DNA of 60,788 nt from Bacteroidota bacterium. GTDB lineage: Bacteria; Bacteroidota; Bacteroidia; Cytophagales; Cyclobacteriaceae. The notes under the pieces were generated by a model, which saw nothing but the letters and a program-made list of their open reading frames with translations, ran no database searches and was not told where the DNA came from. The translations under genes were made by a program, and so were the position numbers. Below are positions 8,182 through 17,109 of the stretch, in pieces. The DNA is taken from positions 1 to 60,788 of the forward strand of contig JAHEMS010000001.1 of assembly GCA_024643595.1 (NCBI GenBank), read 5' to 3'. Position 1 is the stretch's first letter. Every line of letters begins with the position of its first letter.

Positions 8182-9417
8182 ATGAAATATTTACTTCCTG
8201 TATGTCTGCTTGTAATCGGAGCATGCTCGACTGAATCGTCGGAGACTGTAATCTGGAAAAGTATCGAACAAACATTGCAAACTCAATTGATCACGGTAGA
8301 AAATGGTGGCACCATCGAATTGCCTGAAGGAAATTATATGTTTACTAAGGGGTTGATGATGGAAGGAAAATCAGACATTACCATTCGCGGCAAAGGAATG
8401 GATAAAACCAGGCTTTCCTTCAAGAACCAAACGGAAGGCGCGCAAGGGTTGGTCATTAGTAATAGCAGTAATATCGTGCTTGAAGATTTTTCACTGGAAG
8501 ATGCGAAAGGGGACAACCTGAAGGTAAGCGATACTAAAGGCATCACGTTAAGACGCATTCGTTCCGTGTGGGCCGATGGGCCTAAAACAGAGAATGGCGC
8601 TTATGCACTGTATCCAGTCCTTTGTAAAAATGTATTGATTGAAGAGTGCATTGCTATGGGCTCATCGGATGCTGGAATTTATGTTGGGCAGTCTGATTCG
8701 GTAATCATTCGTAAAAGTAAAGCCTATTGGAACGTAGCAGGCATTGAAAGCGAAAATTCACGGTTTGTCGAGATCTACGATAATGAAGCCTATGAAAATT
8801 CCGGTGGGATATTAGTTTTTGACTTACCGGGACTCACGCAATATGGTCATAGCACCAGGGTATTTAACAATCGTGTTCATGACAACAACCATAAGAACTT
8901 TGCTGCGAAGGGAAATATTGTAGCCAGCATTCCACCAGGAACTGGGCTGATGATTCTGGCAACGCATGATCTTGAACTTACCAACAATGAAATTATTAAT
9001 AACCGAACCATCGGAACAGGCATTATCAGTTATGATTTGGTGGCGGCAATGAATGAAGGTGAGCAACAACAAGATGACGCGATTGGTGGCGTACAGACCG
9101 TGAACAATAGCTACCACGCTGATTCACTTTATAATCCGTATCCCTACAAGATCAAAATCCATGACAACATATATCGAAACAGCCATTGGTTCCCCTCCAC
9201 GAGCAGTGATATTGGAATGCTGTTTTTAATGAAATCGTTTATGAACCCACCTGATATTGCATATGATGGAATTCCTGATCCGGCCCGTGCCAATCCTGAG
9301 TTATGTGTTATGCAAGGAAATACGATCAATGTAATGAACCTTGATGCCGCAAATGATTTTAAAGGTTTTAAAAAAGATCCGCATCAGTTTAGTTGCGATG
9401 GCATCGACAGTAAGTGA
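8182..9417 (+). CDS. Parallel beta-helix lipoprotein (TIGR03805-like)
   Basis: Lipoprotein of 411 residues, lipobox Cys at about residue 15 (VIGACS). The body is a right-handed parallel beta-helix made of short repeated strands ending in asparagine turns (SSNIVLEDFSLEDAKGDNL, SDSVIIRKSKAYWNVAGIE, SRFVEIYDNEAYENSGGI). It resembles the beta-helix family that co-occurs with SO2930-type diheme cytochromes, and the next gene is just such a cytochrome, starting two bases after this stop. The ATG at 8182 is preferred because it begins the lipoprotein leader; the frame extends upstream to a TTG. Its ligand is unknown; it may bind or process a polymer next to the cytochrome. Confidence 0.82.
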   Translation: MKYLLPVCLLVIGACSTESSETVIWKSIEQTLQTQLITVENGGTIELPEGNYMFTKGLMMEGKSDITIRGKGMDKTRLSFKNQTEGAQGLVISNSSNIVLEDFSLEDAKGDNLKVSDTKGITLRRIRSVWADGPKTENGAYALYPVLCKNVLIEECIAMGSSDAGIYVGQSDSVIIRKSKAYWNVAGIESENSRFVEIYDNEAYENSGGILVFDLPGLTQYGHSTRVFNNRVHDNNHKNFAAKGNIVASIPPGTGLMILATHDLELTNNEIINNRTIGTGIISYDLVAAMNEGEQQQDDAIGGVQTVNNSYHADSLYNPYPYKIKIHDNIYRNSHWFPSTSSDIGMLFLMKSFMNPPDIAYDGIPDPARANPELCVMQGNTINVMNLDAANDFKGFKKDPHQFSCDGIDSK

Positions 9418-9419
9418 CA

Positions 9420-10487
9420 ATGAGACTTGTTATTTTATTTATTTGCTTCCTGATCATTGCCTGCAGCATTAAGAAAAAGGAATTGGTTGTTTTGCCCGAA
9501 GAGGCCGGATCGATTGATTTATCTTCAATAGGGAAAGAAAAATTATCTGAATATGGATTTTTTGTTGGTGAACTAAAAAATCTTTCACCATCAGATGAAG
9601 TTGTTCCTTATGCGCTTAACGCAGCGTTGTTTACGGATTATGCATTCAAGCAGCGGTTTGTAAAAATCCCAAACGGGATGAAAGTTAACTTCAACGCGGC
9701 GGATGTATTTGATTTTCCCGAAGGAACGGTCCTCATTAAGAATTTTTTTTATCCGGCTGATTTTAGGAAACCGGAAGCAAACATCCGAATCCTGGAAACG
9801 CGTTTACTTATTAATGAAGCAGGTTCGTGGAAAGCATTGCCTTACCTCTGGAACGATGAACAAAATGAGGCCTTCCTGAATGTGGCTGGAAAAAATATTC
9901 CTGTGTCCTGGACTCACTATGATGGAACACTAAAGAACATCAGCTATTCAGTTCCCAATATGAATCAATGTAAAGGATGTCATCTTCGTGGCGATAAAGT
10001 GATGCCAATTGGGCCAACCGCACGTCAGTTAAATGGAGATTATCATTATGCTGCAGGGACTAGAAATCAGCTTGACTACTGGAAGGAATTAAATGTAATT
10101 AAAAATATCCCGGATAGTATGAAAGGGCCACGCTTGGCTGGTTATGAAGATCAGTCAGTTGCTGTCAGTGAACGCGCTCGCGCCTGGCTTGAGATCAACT
10201 GCGCACATTGTCATCGGGCGGACGGTCCGGCGAAAAATAGTGGTCTGTATTTACTCGCGAGTGAAAACGACCCCTCCAAATTAGGAATAGGCAAGGCGCC
10301 TGTTGCAGCTGGCAAAGGATCAGGTGGCTTACTCTATGATATTGTTCCCGGCAAACCGGATGAGTCTATTATGCAATTCCGTATTGAATCAGTGCACCCG
10401 GGAATCATGATGCCTGAATTGGGTCGTTCCATTACACACGATGAAGGTGTGGCCCTGGTAAGAACCTGGATAGCTGAAATGAAATAA
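9420..10487 (+). CDS. SO2930-family diheme c-type cytochrome lipoprotein
   Basis: Lipoprotein of 355 residues (LIIACS, Cys about 15) with two c-type heme sites: CKGCH at 184-188 and CAHCH at 261-265. A Met-rich segment near the C-terminus (PGIMMPELGRS) could supply an axial ligand. The N-terminal half, with ALFTDYAFKQRFVKIPNG, is characteristic of the TIGR03806/SO2930 family. It should transfer electrons at the periplasmic or outer-membrane face. It is coupled to the beta-helix lipoprotein immediately upstream. ATG 9420 gives a clean lipoprotein leader; a GTG at 9414 would overlap the upstream stop. Confidence 0.87.
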   Translation: MRLVILFICFLIIACSIKKKELVVLPEEAGSIDLSSIGKEKLSEYGFFVGELKNLSPSDEVVPYALNAALFTDYAFKQRFVKIPNGMKVNFNAADVFDFPEGTVLIKNFFYPADFRKPEANIRILETRLLINEAGSWKALPYLWNDEQNEAFLNVAGKNIPVSWTHYDGTLKNISYSVPNMNQCKGCHLRGDKVMPIGPTARQLNGDYHYAAGTRNQLDYWKELNVIKNIPDSMKGPRLAGYEDQSVAVSERARAWLEINCAHCHRADGPAKNSGLYLLASENDPSKLGIGKAPVAAGKGSGGLLYDIVPGKPDESIMQFRIESVHPGIMMPELGRSITHDEGVALVRTWIAEMK

Positions 10488-10550
10488 ATATTTTGGATTG
10501 CGCTATTTGAATCGTTGCAAAATAAATAGCTTGATAGCCAAATATACTTC

Positions 10551-11789
10551 ATGAAAAAAATAGAAATAATAGCTGCCATTCTCATTCTCTTCTTGTTCAA
10601 TGGCGCTGACTTTCACCAAAAAAATCCTTTTGAATTCAGGATACGAACGATAACAGCTGGAGTTACCCTCGTTAATATTTCGGATACCCAATCAATCGTT
10701 GAAGCCATTAAATTTTTAGAGGGAGCAAAACAAGTATTTGTTCAAAAAGGCTATGAAGTTCAAACCATAAGAATCGCAACCCAAAATTTACACGAATTAA
10801 TTTCAGGTAAGCCAGACGCTAACACAATTGAATATTTAAAAGCGATGGATGTTCTGGCCGCAAAACACGATGTGGCATTTTCGATTGGAGAAATATTGGC
10901 GAATGATCAATATGACGCTGACCTGGCAAGTTGGACTGCACGACTTGTCAAGGAGACCTCAAATATTAATTTTAGTATTCCGATTGCTTCTGTCAAAAAT
11001 GGTATTCATAAAAAGTCAATTAAAACGGCAGCCCAAATCTGTAAAGCTTTGTCCAACAGCAGTGAAGGTGGAGAAGCTAATTTTAGATTTACAGCCTCAG
11101 CCAATTGTCCTGACGGGATTCCATTTTTTCCGGCAGCCTTTCATAAAGGGATAAATAGTTTCGCGATAGGCCTGGAATATCCAAACGTTATAACACGTGT
11201 TTTCAAGAAATCAGATTGGGAGCATGCTGAAGAAAATCTTAAAAAGGCGTTGGAAATTGAGATGAAACCAATCGAGGAACTCGCTAACAACATGCAAAAC
11301 AGCATGGGATGGAAGTACGATGGTATTGATACTTCTCCGGCTCCAGGGCTGGACGCTAGTATCGGGGAATCGATAGAAGCTTTAACCAAAAAGCCATTTG
11401 GTGCTGTAACAACATTACGTGCTTGCGCTATCATTACTAATGTGATTAAAAACCTGGATATAAAAACCTGCGGATATTCTGGTTTGATGCTTCCGGTTAT
11501 TGAAGATAAAACATTGGCGAAGAGAGCCAGCGAAGGACGCTATACGGTGGAAGAATTGTTGCTTTTTTCTTCGGTATCCGGAACGGGATTGGATGTTATT
11601 CCAATTTCAGGAAGCACCCCGATTGAGACGATTGAAGGAATATATCAGGATGTAGCGGCGCTATCCTTAAGATATTTTAACAAAGCCTTGTCGGCAAGAC
11701 TTTTCCCTATTCCCGGAAAGGAAGCGGGGCAGGTTGTTGAGTTTAGTAATCCGTTTCTTACTTCTTCTATTATTATGAATTTGGAATAG
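10551..11789 (+). CDS. DUF711 family protein with N-terminal leader
   Basis: A 412-residue member of the DUF711/UPF0210 family, recognised from IRTITAGVTLVNI, the conserved centre KNGIHKKSIKTAAQICKA and the C-terminal GTGLDVIPISGSTPIE. Family members are usually cytosolic and of unknown biochemistry, distantly related to glycyl-radical enzymes but without the radical glycine loop. Here a hydrophobic leader (IEIIAAILILFLFNGA) precedes the domain, suggesting export or membrane tethering. The ATG start is unambiguous. It follows the beta-helix/cytochrome pair by about 60 bases and may belong to the same unit. Biological role unknown. Confidence 0.8.
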   Translation: MKKIEIIAAILILFLFNGADFHQKNPFEFRIRTITAGVTLVNISDTQSIVEAIKFLEGAKQVFVQKGYEVQTIRIATQNLHELISGKPDANTIEYLKAMDVLAAKHDVAFSIGEILANDQYDADLASWTARLVKETSNINFSIPIASVKNGIHKKSIKTAAQICKALSNSSEGGEANFRFTASANCPDGIPFFPAAFHKGINSFAIGLEYPNVITRVFKKSDWEHAEENLKKALEIEMKPIEELANNMQNSMGWKYDGIDTSPAPGLDASIGESIEALTKKPFGAVTTLRACAIITNVIKNLDIKTCGYSGLMLPVIEDKTLAKRASEGRYTVEELLLFSSVSGTGLDVIPISGSTPIETIEGIYQDVAALSLRYFNKALSARLFPIPGKEAGQVVEFSNPFLTSSIIMNLE

Positions 11790-11797
11790 AAGTTAAT

Positions 11798-13327
11798 CTA
11801 TAAATCCCTGATCTTTTTTAAATGCTCACTCATTGTTTTAACTCTATCCGGGAATTCTCTTGCTCGGTTCTTCCTTTCCCTAATGTCTTCTTTCAAATTG
11901 TATAATTGAGGTAGACTGTCATTGCCTAATTCAATATTCGTTTCTTTAGCCATTTTAGCGCCAGTGGAAGGCTCAATATATTTCCAATCTTTTGTAATAA
12001 GTGATAGGGTAGAATTAACAGATTGCTCTACCACCCAATTCCTGATCTTGTCAGCTTTGTTAAGATAGGTATTGATAAAATTTTGGCTGTCCGGAGCATC
12101 TCCTACAGTTATTTTTTGACCCACCAAGCTGGAAAGGGATGCATATAAATCAACCTGACTGACAAGAGACTCAGATACATTGCCCTCAGCTACTTTGTTT
12201 TTCCATACCACAATGAACGGAACTCTTGTGCCAGCCTCAAAAGCACTATACTTTCCACCACGCAATGATCCTGCAGGTTTATGTTCGCTTAATTTTTCTA
12301 CGGCCTGATCCTGGTACCCATCATCTACCACTGGTCCGTTATCACTTGTAAAAATAATCAATGTATTCTCCGATAGATTATTTTTTGTCACGGCTTCCAT
12401 GATTTGACCTACACTCCAATCGAGTTGAAGGATGGCGTCGCCTCTTGGTCCCATTCCTGATTTTCCTTCAAACCTGGCATGTGGCATTCTGGGCACGTGA
12501 ATATCATGCGTTGAAAAATACAGGAAGAATTTTTTGTTTCTATTTTGTGCTATAAAAGCAACTGCCTTTTGGGTAATCACATCAGCCATATCTTCGTCTA
12601 TCCATAGCGCTGATTTGCCTCCGCTCATATAGCCAATTCGACTTACACCATTTACAATAGTTTGATCATGCCCATGTGAAGGTTTCATTTTTAATAAGTC
12701 AGGATTTTTTTTCCCTGTCGGATCGCTTGGATTAATTGGATCTTTATAGCTGACGGTGATTGGGTCGTTGGGATCAAGATCGACAACACGATGATTTTCT
12801 ACATAGACACAAGGCACTCGGTCTCCGGTGGCCGGTATGATAAACGAATAATTAAATCCGATCTCCAGGGGGCCGGGTTTTATGTCATCATTCCATTCCG
12901 GGCCATTTTCTCCGCCTAATCCTAAGTGCCACTTTCCAACTACGCCGGTTGTATATCCTGCTGCCTGCAGCATGCGAGGCATTGTTCCTTTATCAGTGGG
13001 TATAATAAGAGAAGCGTTTCCCGGGGCAACCCCGGTTCCTTGTTTCCTCCAGGCATATCGCCCAGTCAAAAGCGAAAAGCGTGAAGGTGTGCACGTTGCT
13101 GAGGTAGCATGAGCGTTGGTAAAACGTACGCCAGCTTTTGCGAGTTTATCAATATTGGGTGTAGCAATGGTATTGGCTCCATAGCAACCAATATCGCCAT
13201 AGCCCACGTCATCGGTATAGATCAGAATAATATTGGGGTGATCGTTCTTAGCTGACTGCGCAATTATATTAAAAGGCAGTGTAAGCAAAGCACTGAACAG
13301 AAGGAAATTTACTTTGACGGTAATCAT
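11798..13327 (-). CDS. Type I sulfatase (arylsulfatase family)
   Basis: Exported sulfatase of 509 residues with a signal peptide ending at FNIIAQ. The metal-binding start is visible (LIYTDDVGYGDIGCYGA), as is the signature CTPSRFSLLTGRYAWR, whose Cys is converted to formylglycine in active enzymes. Further metal and active-site residues lie in VVGKWHLG, STHDIHVPRMPH and FTSDNGPV. It hydrolyses sulfate esters, likely of polysaccharides or small aromatics, outside the cytoplasm. No formylglycine-generating enzyme or anaerobic maturase is present in the window. The stop is eight bases from that of the convergent DUF711 gene. Confidence 0.92.
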   Translation of the reverse strand: MITVKVNFLLFSALLTLPFNIIAQSAKNDHPNIILIYTDDVGYGDIGCYGANTIATPNIDKLAKAGVRFTNAHATSATCTPSRFSLLTGRYAWRKQGTGVAPGNASLIIPTDKGTMPRMLQAAGYTTGVVGKWHLGLGGENGPEWNDDIKPGPLEIGFNYSFIIPATGDRVPCVYVENHRVVDLDPNDPITVSYKDPINPSDPTGKKNPDLLKMKPSHGHDQTIVNGVSRIGYMSGGKSALWIDEDMADVITQKAVAFIAQNRNKKFFLYFSTHDIHVPRMPHARFEGKSGMGPRGDAILQLDWSVGQIMEAVTKNNLSENTLIIFTSDNGPVVDDGYQDQAVEKLSEHKPAGSLRGGKYSAFEAGTRVPFIVVWKNKVAEGNVSESLVSQVDLYASLSSLVGQKITVGDAPDSQNFINTYLNKADKIRNWVVEQSVNSTLSLITKDWKYIEPSTGAKMAKETNIELGNDSLPQLYNLKEDIRERKNRAREFPDRVKTMSEHLKKIRDL

Positions 13328-13474
13328 TAGGGTTGTTTTAATTTTAACAATCAGATTATGGTTTGTTGATCAATATATTTCTGAATTGTTTGATATAACA
13401 ACCACCAGCATCAGGGATGCAGTTAAAAATTGATTTCCTGAATATTACTTCTGGTGAAGTAATCGAACGAGCTA

Positions 13475-14692
13475 TTATTGACCTTTCCCCCTGGCGGAAA
13501 TCTGAAGAATGGACTCCACTTTGTCATTACGAGTGCCATACATGAAATCATATTCATTCACAATTGGGTCGCAATGCGGGACAATCATTTCCAGTTTATC
13601 ACCGATTTTATAAGTTTTATTCGCTTTATCAAATGAGATGGTTCCGTATTCGTCAGAGCCCGCATTATATACAAAGTCTGGTTCACCAATTACAATTGCC
13701 GGAGGCTGATTTAATGTAAATGCTTTTGCTCCAGAGTCAGTGATGATGCGGCCTGGATGATTCATGTTAATAATGGTAGCCAATACAGTTAGTGAAGGAG
13801 CGAAGTCATCAAAAACTTTTTCATTTTTTTCACCACCAATTTCCATATACTGACGGTCCATAAACACATAGCTACCCACTTGAACGTCTGTAAATCCTGC
13901 TATGTCCTGCATCATATCATATGTTCCAGTGCTGCCGCCACTAAAGATTTCCAAATTCAAACCGGCCGCCTTCATTTTGTTATAAGTCTCAACCACTGGT
14001 TCAAAACTTTTCAATGCCCATTCTTTTCTTGCCTTAAAGCCTACCACGTGGGTAGCAATGCCATCATAAGCAAGAATGCCTCTGAATTTAAGATTGGGAA
14101 ATTTATCTACCATTTGCGCCAGGGCAAGTGCTGGTGCTCCTGGCAGAACACCGGACCTTTGAATTACATCAATGTCTACAACCACATCGGCAATGATGCC
14201 GGCCGCTTTGGCTGCATCCTGAAGATCCTGCGCGTTTTGAGGATTGTCAACGGCTTGAATGAATCCACTATATTTTTTACGCAGTGCCATGGCTTTCTTA
14301 ATCTTTGGAATGGTGACATTCACCCCTGTCATTAATACATGCTGAATACCATTTTCCAGCATGATTTCCGATTCAGAAAGTTTAGCTGCGCAAACACCAA
14401 CCGCCCCGGCAGCAACTTGCATTTTTGCAATAGCAGGGCATTTATGTGTCTTCACATGGGGCCGGACTTTAACAGACGTGCCTTTCAAACGATTGTGTAC
14501 TACTTTTATATTCTGCTCCATCTTGTCCAGATCTACACAGAGAGCAGGACTATCTAAATCCCATTTAGACTTTCCTACATCGGAAGAGGCCTTTTCAAGA
14601 TTTTTTGCTTGTAAAGTTGGAGATAGAAAACCACCAATAGTGGCTACTGCACCAGCTTGAAGAAATTTTCTACGATTCAGGGAGTTTGACAT
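13475..14692 (-). CDS. DSD1/D-threonine aldolase-like PLP enzyme, Tat-exported
   Basis: A 405-residue protein of the alanine racemase N-terminal fold. It begins with a twin-arginine leader (NRRKFLQAGAVATIGGFL). The PLP Lys lies in VRPHVKTHKCP, and the C-terminal metal pair His-Cys is in VPHCDPIVNEYD, as in D-serine dehydratase/D-threonine aldolase proteins. It should cleave or dehydrate a beta-hydroxy D-amino acid in the periplasm with PLP and a divalent metal. The start codon is buried in the 15-bp inverted repeat at 14685-14733. The downstream sulfatase is on the same strand after 147 bases. Confidence 0.87.
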   Translation of the reverse strand: MSNSLNRRKFLQAGAVATIGGFLSPTLQAKNLEKASSDVGKSKWDLDSPALCVDLDKMEQNIKVVHNRLKGTSVKVRPHVKTHKCPAIAKMQVAAGAVGVCAAKLSESEIMLENGIQHVLMTGVNVTIPKIKKAMALRKKYSGFIQAVDNPQNAQDLQDAAKAAGIIADVVVDIDVIQRSGVLPGAPALALAQMVDKFPNLKFRGILAYDGIATHVVGFKARKEWALKSFEPVVETYNKMKAAGLNLEIFSGGSTGTYDMMQDIAGFTDVQVGSYVFMDRQYMEIGGEKNEKVFDDFAPSLTVLATIINMNHPGRIITDSGAKAFTLNQPPAIVIGEPDFVYNAGSDEYGTISFDKANKTYKIGDKLEMIVPHCDPIVNEYDFMYGTRNDKVESILQISARGKGQ

Positions 14693-14733
14693 TTTTCAAG
14701 GGATTATTTTTAAATCTATTGAAAAATGTCAAA
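14685..14733 (-). promoter_or_regulatory. 15-bp perfect inverted repeat over the start codon
   Basis: TTTGACATTTTTCAA at 14685-14699 is exactly complementary to TTGAAAAATGTCAAA at 14719-14733, with a 19-base spacer. In the minus-strand transcript the D-threonine aldolase-like start codon lies inside the 3' arm, so an RNA hairpin would hide it. Alternatively the DNA repeat could be an operator. The symmetry is seen directly; the role is inferred. Confidence 0.6.
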
Positions 14734-14764
14734 ATAAAGAAGTGAATTTAGATAAGGGACGGTG

Positions 14765-14971
14765 TTAATAGATTTCCCTGATTTCAAAATCATGCCCTTT
14801 CCCAAATTTGATGGTGTCTTTCAGGAGGTAGCGCTCCAATGTATGAAGGTCTTTTACCTTGAAGTCACCATTGACAAGGATACGTTCAATTTCAAACTCG
14901 TAATTATCTCCAAAATTTTTGAGCCGGTATTTTTTCCCTACCCGTAACACATCAAATGATAATCCCGCCAT
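14765..14971 (-). CDS. Small protein coupled to GroES-like gene
   Basis: A 68-residue cytosolic protein with no family I recognise. It is rich in charged beta-strand patterns (VGKKYRLKNFGDNYEFEIERIL, DFKVKDLHTLERYLL) and has no leader or membrane helix. Its ATG overlaps the stop of the upstream GroES-like gene (TAATG), which points to translational coupling and a shared transcript. A role alongside the co-chaperonin-like protein is plausible but unproven. Confidence 0.7.
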   Translation of the reverse strand: MAGLSFDVLRVGKKYRLKNFGDNYEFEIERILVNGDFKVKDLHTLERYLLKDTIKFGKGHDFEIREIY

Positions 14972-15351
14972 TATAAATCTTCTTCTCGTTCCAGCATGAG
15001 AATTGACGACTGAGGAACAATGAAGAGCTTTTGACCTTCATACATGACTTCAATGGCGCCTTTCTGTAAGAATATGGCCATATCGCCTTCTTGGGCCTGC
15101 AATGGCAAATATTTTATTTGATCATCTTTACCCTTCCAAACATCATCTTCATCCGCGGGCAAAGGAAGCGGATATCCGGGCCCAACTTTAATAACAAATC
15201 CGCGTTGAATTTTTTCCTTTTCCTGAACACTGGGTGGAAGATATAATCCACTATCGGTGCGGTCAGATTCTTTCACCGGGCGAATGAGCACCCGGTCACC
15301 CACCACAATGAGTTTTTTTAGTTTATTGTCAGCGGTAATTTTCATAGGCAT
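14971..15351 (-). CDS. GroES (Cpn10)-family co-chaperone-like protein
   Basis: A 126-residue protein of the Cpn10 fold. VGDRVLIRPVKESDRTDSGLYLPPS matches the GroES N-terminal strand and mobile loop, and GDMAIFLQKGAIEVMYEG with the LFIVPQSSIL end matches the C-terminal strands. It is longer than true GroES (about 95 residues) because of an acidic insert near PADEDDVWKGKDDQ. No GroEL gene is adjacent, so it is probably the second, stand-alone GroES-like family of Bacteroidota rather than the main GroES. Two ATGs (15351 and 15345) could start it. The small 68-residue gene overlaps its stop. Confidence 0.82.
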   Translation of the reverse strand: MPMKITADNKLKKLIVVGDRVLIRPVKESDRTDSGLYLPPSVQEKEKIQRGFVIKVGPGYPLPLPADEDDVWKGKDDQIKYLPLQAQEGDMAIFLQKGAIEVMYEGQKLFIVPQSSILMLEREEDL

Positions 15352-15396
15352 CGCTTCAAGATGTTTATGTTTCTAACCATCGATAATAAAAGATGT

Positions 15397-15771
15397 TTAT
15401 TTCTTTCGATTCGCTTTGAAGGGGAAACTTTCTCCCTCCACAAACATATTGCCAGTCATTTCGTCTCCGGACAAAGTAGCATTAAGTGTGACGATGTAAC
15501 CTGTATAATTAATTTCCCCGCTTACTTTAGTGGTAACTCCATCCCATGTAAAATTATCAATGTTAAGTTCATTTCCCCTGGAAGTCATTTTAGCTGAAAA
15601 AGTTTTTTCCAGTTCGGTAACCATCATAACACCATTGAAATCTCCCTCAGGTGTACCTGTAATGGAATAATCCCATGTGCCTGCAGGAGTAATTTTTGCT
15701 TTGCTGGTTTTATTGGTAGCACAGGATGTTATCACAACAAGGGAGATAAGAAATACGATTATTTTTTTCAT
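15397..15771 (-). CDS. Small lipoprotein, unknown function
   Basis: A 124-residue lipoprotein: the ATG at 15771 starts MKKIIVFLISLVVITSC, giving a clear lipobox. The mature protein looks like one small beta-barrel or sandwich built of short strands (AGTWDYSITGTPEGDFNG, NFTWDGVTTKVSGEINYTGYIV, MTGNMFVEGESFPFKANRKK), a pattern seen in small Bacteroidota lipoproteins. No catalytic residues are visible. It follows rmuC by ten bases on the same strand and is probably co-transcribed with it. Confidence 0.72.
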   Translation of the reverse strand: MKKIIVFLISLVVITSCATNKTSKAKITPAGTWDYSITGTPEGDFNGVMMVTELEKTFSAKMTSRGNELNIDNFTWDGVTTKVSGEINYTGYIVTLNATLSGDEMTGNMFVEGESFPFKANRKK

Positions 15772-15781
15772 AGAAGAATAT

Positions 15782-17104
15782 TTATTTATCAAACAATTCA
15801 GGTTGGTCTTCAGCGCGACTTATAAGTTTGGGATCAATACGTTTATCGGCTTTAGCCCCCAGTTTTTTTAAGTGTTCTACTTTACTGACAAGATTACCAC
15901 TTCCAGTGGTTAATTTTTTCATCGATTCCTCATAATATTTTTTAGAGGAATCCAACTGCCTTCCCAGGTTAAGCAAATCATCGGTGAACCCTACAAACTT
16001 ATCATACAGATCACCTGCACGTTTGGCAATTTCAATGACATTTCGGTTTTGGTATTCCTGTCGCCAGGCACTTTTAATTAATTGTAGGGAGGGCAATAAT
16101 AAGGTAGGGCTTACAAACACGATGCGTTTGTCGAAGGCCTCTTCATATAAGTTGCGATCACTTTGTATCGCCAATAAGTAGGCAGGCTCCAGGGGTATAA
16201 ACATAATCACGAAGTCGAGCCCATTATCCGAATAATTCTTTTGATAGTTTTTTTCGGAAAGCAATCGCATGTGCTGCCGAATTGATACCAGGTGTGCTTT
16301 TACATGAGTGGCGCGCTGCTCATCGGTTTCTGAATTAACATAACCGTTGTAAGCGGTCAAACTCACTTTTGAGTCAATAATAATGTGTTTGTTTTCTGGC
16401 AAATTCAGGATCACATCAGGTTGTTGCCTCCGGCCTTCATTGGTCGTGAAGGATTCCTGTACCAGGAATTCACGACCTTTTTCCAAACCTGACTTTTCCA
16501 GAATGCTCTCCAGAATAAATTCTCCCCAGCTGCCCTGCGCTTTGGTATCACCCTTTAATGCGCGAGTAAGGTTCCGGGCATCTTCACTCATTTGAAGATT
16601 GAGGTCTTTGAGATTTTTTAGTTCATTGAAGAGTCCTGCATTTTTTTCAATGGCATCTTTATTTGTTTGATCCATTTTTTTCTCAAATTCAATAATTCGA
16701 TCTCCCAATGGTTTTAACAAGTCAGAAATGTTGCTCTTATTCTGTTCCGTAAATTTTTTGCTTTTCTCTTCAAATATATCGTTAGCCAGATTCTTGAACT
16801 GGACCGAGAACTTTTCTTCCAGTTTTTCGAGTTCAGCTTTTTGATCCGTTAATTTTTCCTGAAGATTTCGATAATCCGCTTCTGTTGAGGAAAGTGACCC
16901 CGTCAGCTCCACAACTTTATTGCGTTGTAATTCCAGCTCCAGCTTTAATCCGGTTATCTGTTCAGCCGCAACTTTTATCTTTTCGCGTTCGACCTCCACG
17001 CCAGCCGCTTGCTGATTGGTTTCCGCCTGAAATTTAAATCGTGCTATCCACCAGCCCGTTATGCCTCCTGCTACTAATCCAACTGCCAAAAGAATAATTT
17101 CCAT
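15782..17104 (-). CDS. rmuC: DNA recombination protein RmuC
   Basis: A 440-residue RmuC homologue. One N-terminal membrane helix (IILLAVGLVAGGITGWWIA) is followed by a long coiled coil (about 40-170) and the conserved RmuC nuclease-like domain (GSWGEFILESILEKSGLEKG, QPDVILNLPENKHIIIDSKVSLTAY, FVIMFIPLEPAYLLA). RmuC limits inversions at short inverted repeats and acts on replication-associated DNA. The ATG start is supported by a good promoter, TTG-N19-TAAATTTG, ending five bases upstream of it. It is divergent from ornithine aminotransferase. Confidence 0.93.
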   Translation of the reverse strand: MEIILLAVGLVAGGITGWWIARFKFQAETNQQAAGVEVEREKIKVAAEQITGLKLELELQRNKVVELTGSLSSTEADYRNLQEKLTDQKAELEKLEEKFSVQFKNLANDIFEEKSKKFTEQNKSNISDLLKPLGDRIIEFEKKMDQTNKDAIEKNAGLFNELKNLKDLNLQMSEDARNLTRALKGDTKAQGSWGEFILESILEKSGLEKGREFLVQESFTTNEGRRQQPDVILNLPENKHIIIDSKVSLTAYNGYVNSETDEQRATHVKAHLVSIRQHMRLLSEKNYQKNYSDNGLDFVIMFIPLEPAYLLAIQSDRNLYEEAFDKRIVFVSPTLLLPSLQLIKSAWRQEYQNRNVIEIAKRAGDLYDKFVGFTDDLLNLGRQLDSSKKYYEESMKKLTTGSGNLVSKVEHLKKLGAKADKRIDPKLISRAEDQPELFDK

Positions 17105-17109
17105 TGCAA

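Noticed and set aside
13880..14335. 151-codon frame antisense to the D-threonine aldolase-like gene
   Set aside because: Shadow frame; the opposite strand carries the PLP motif and metal site.
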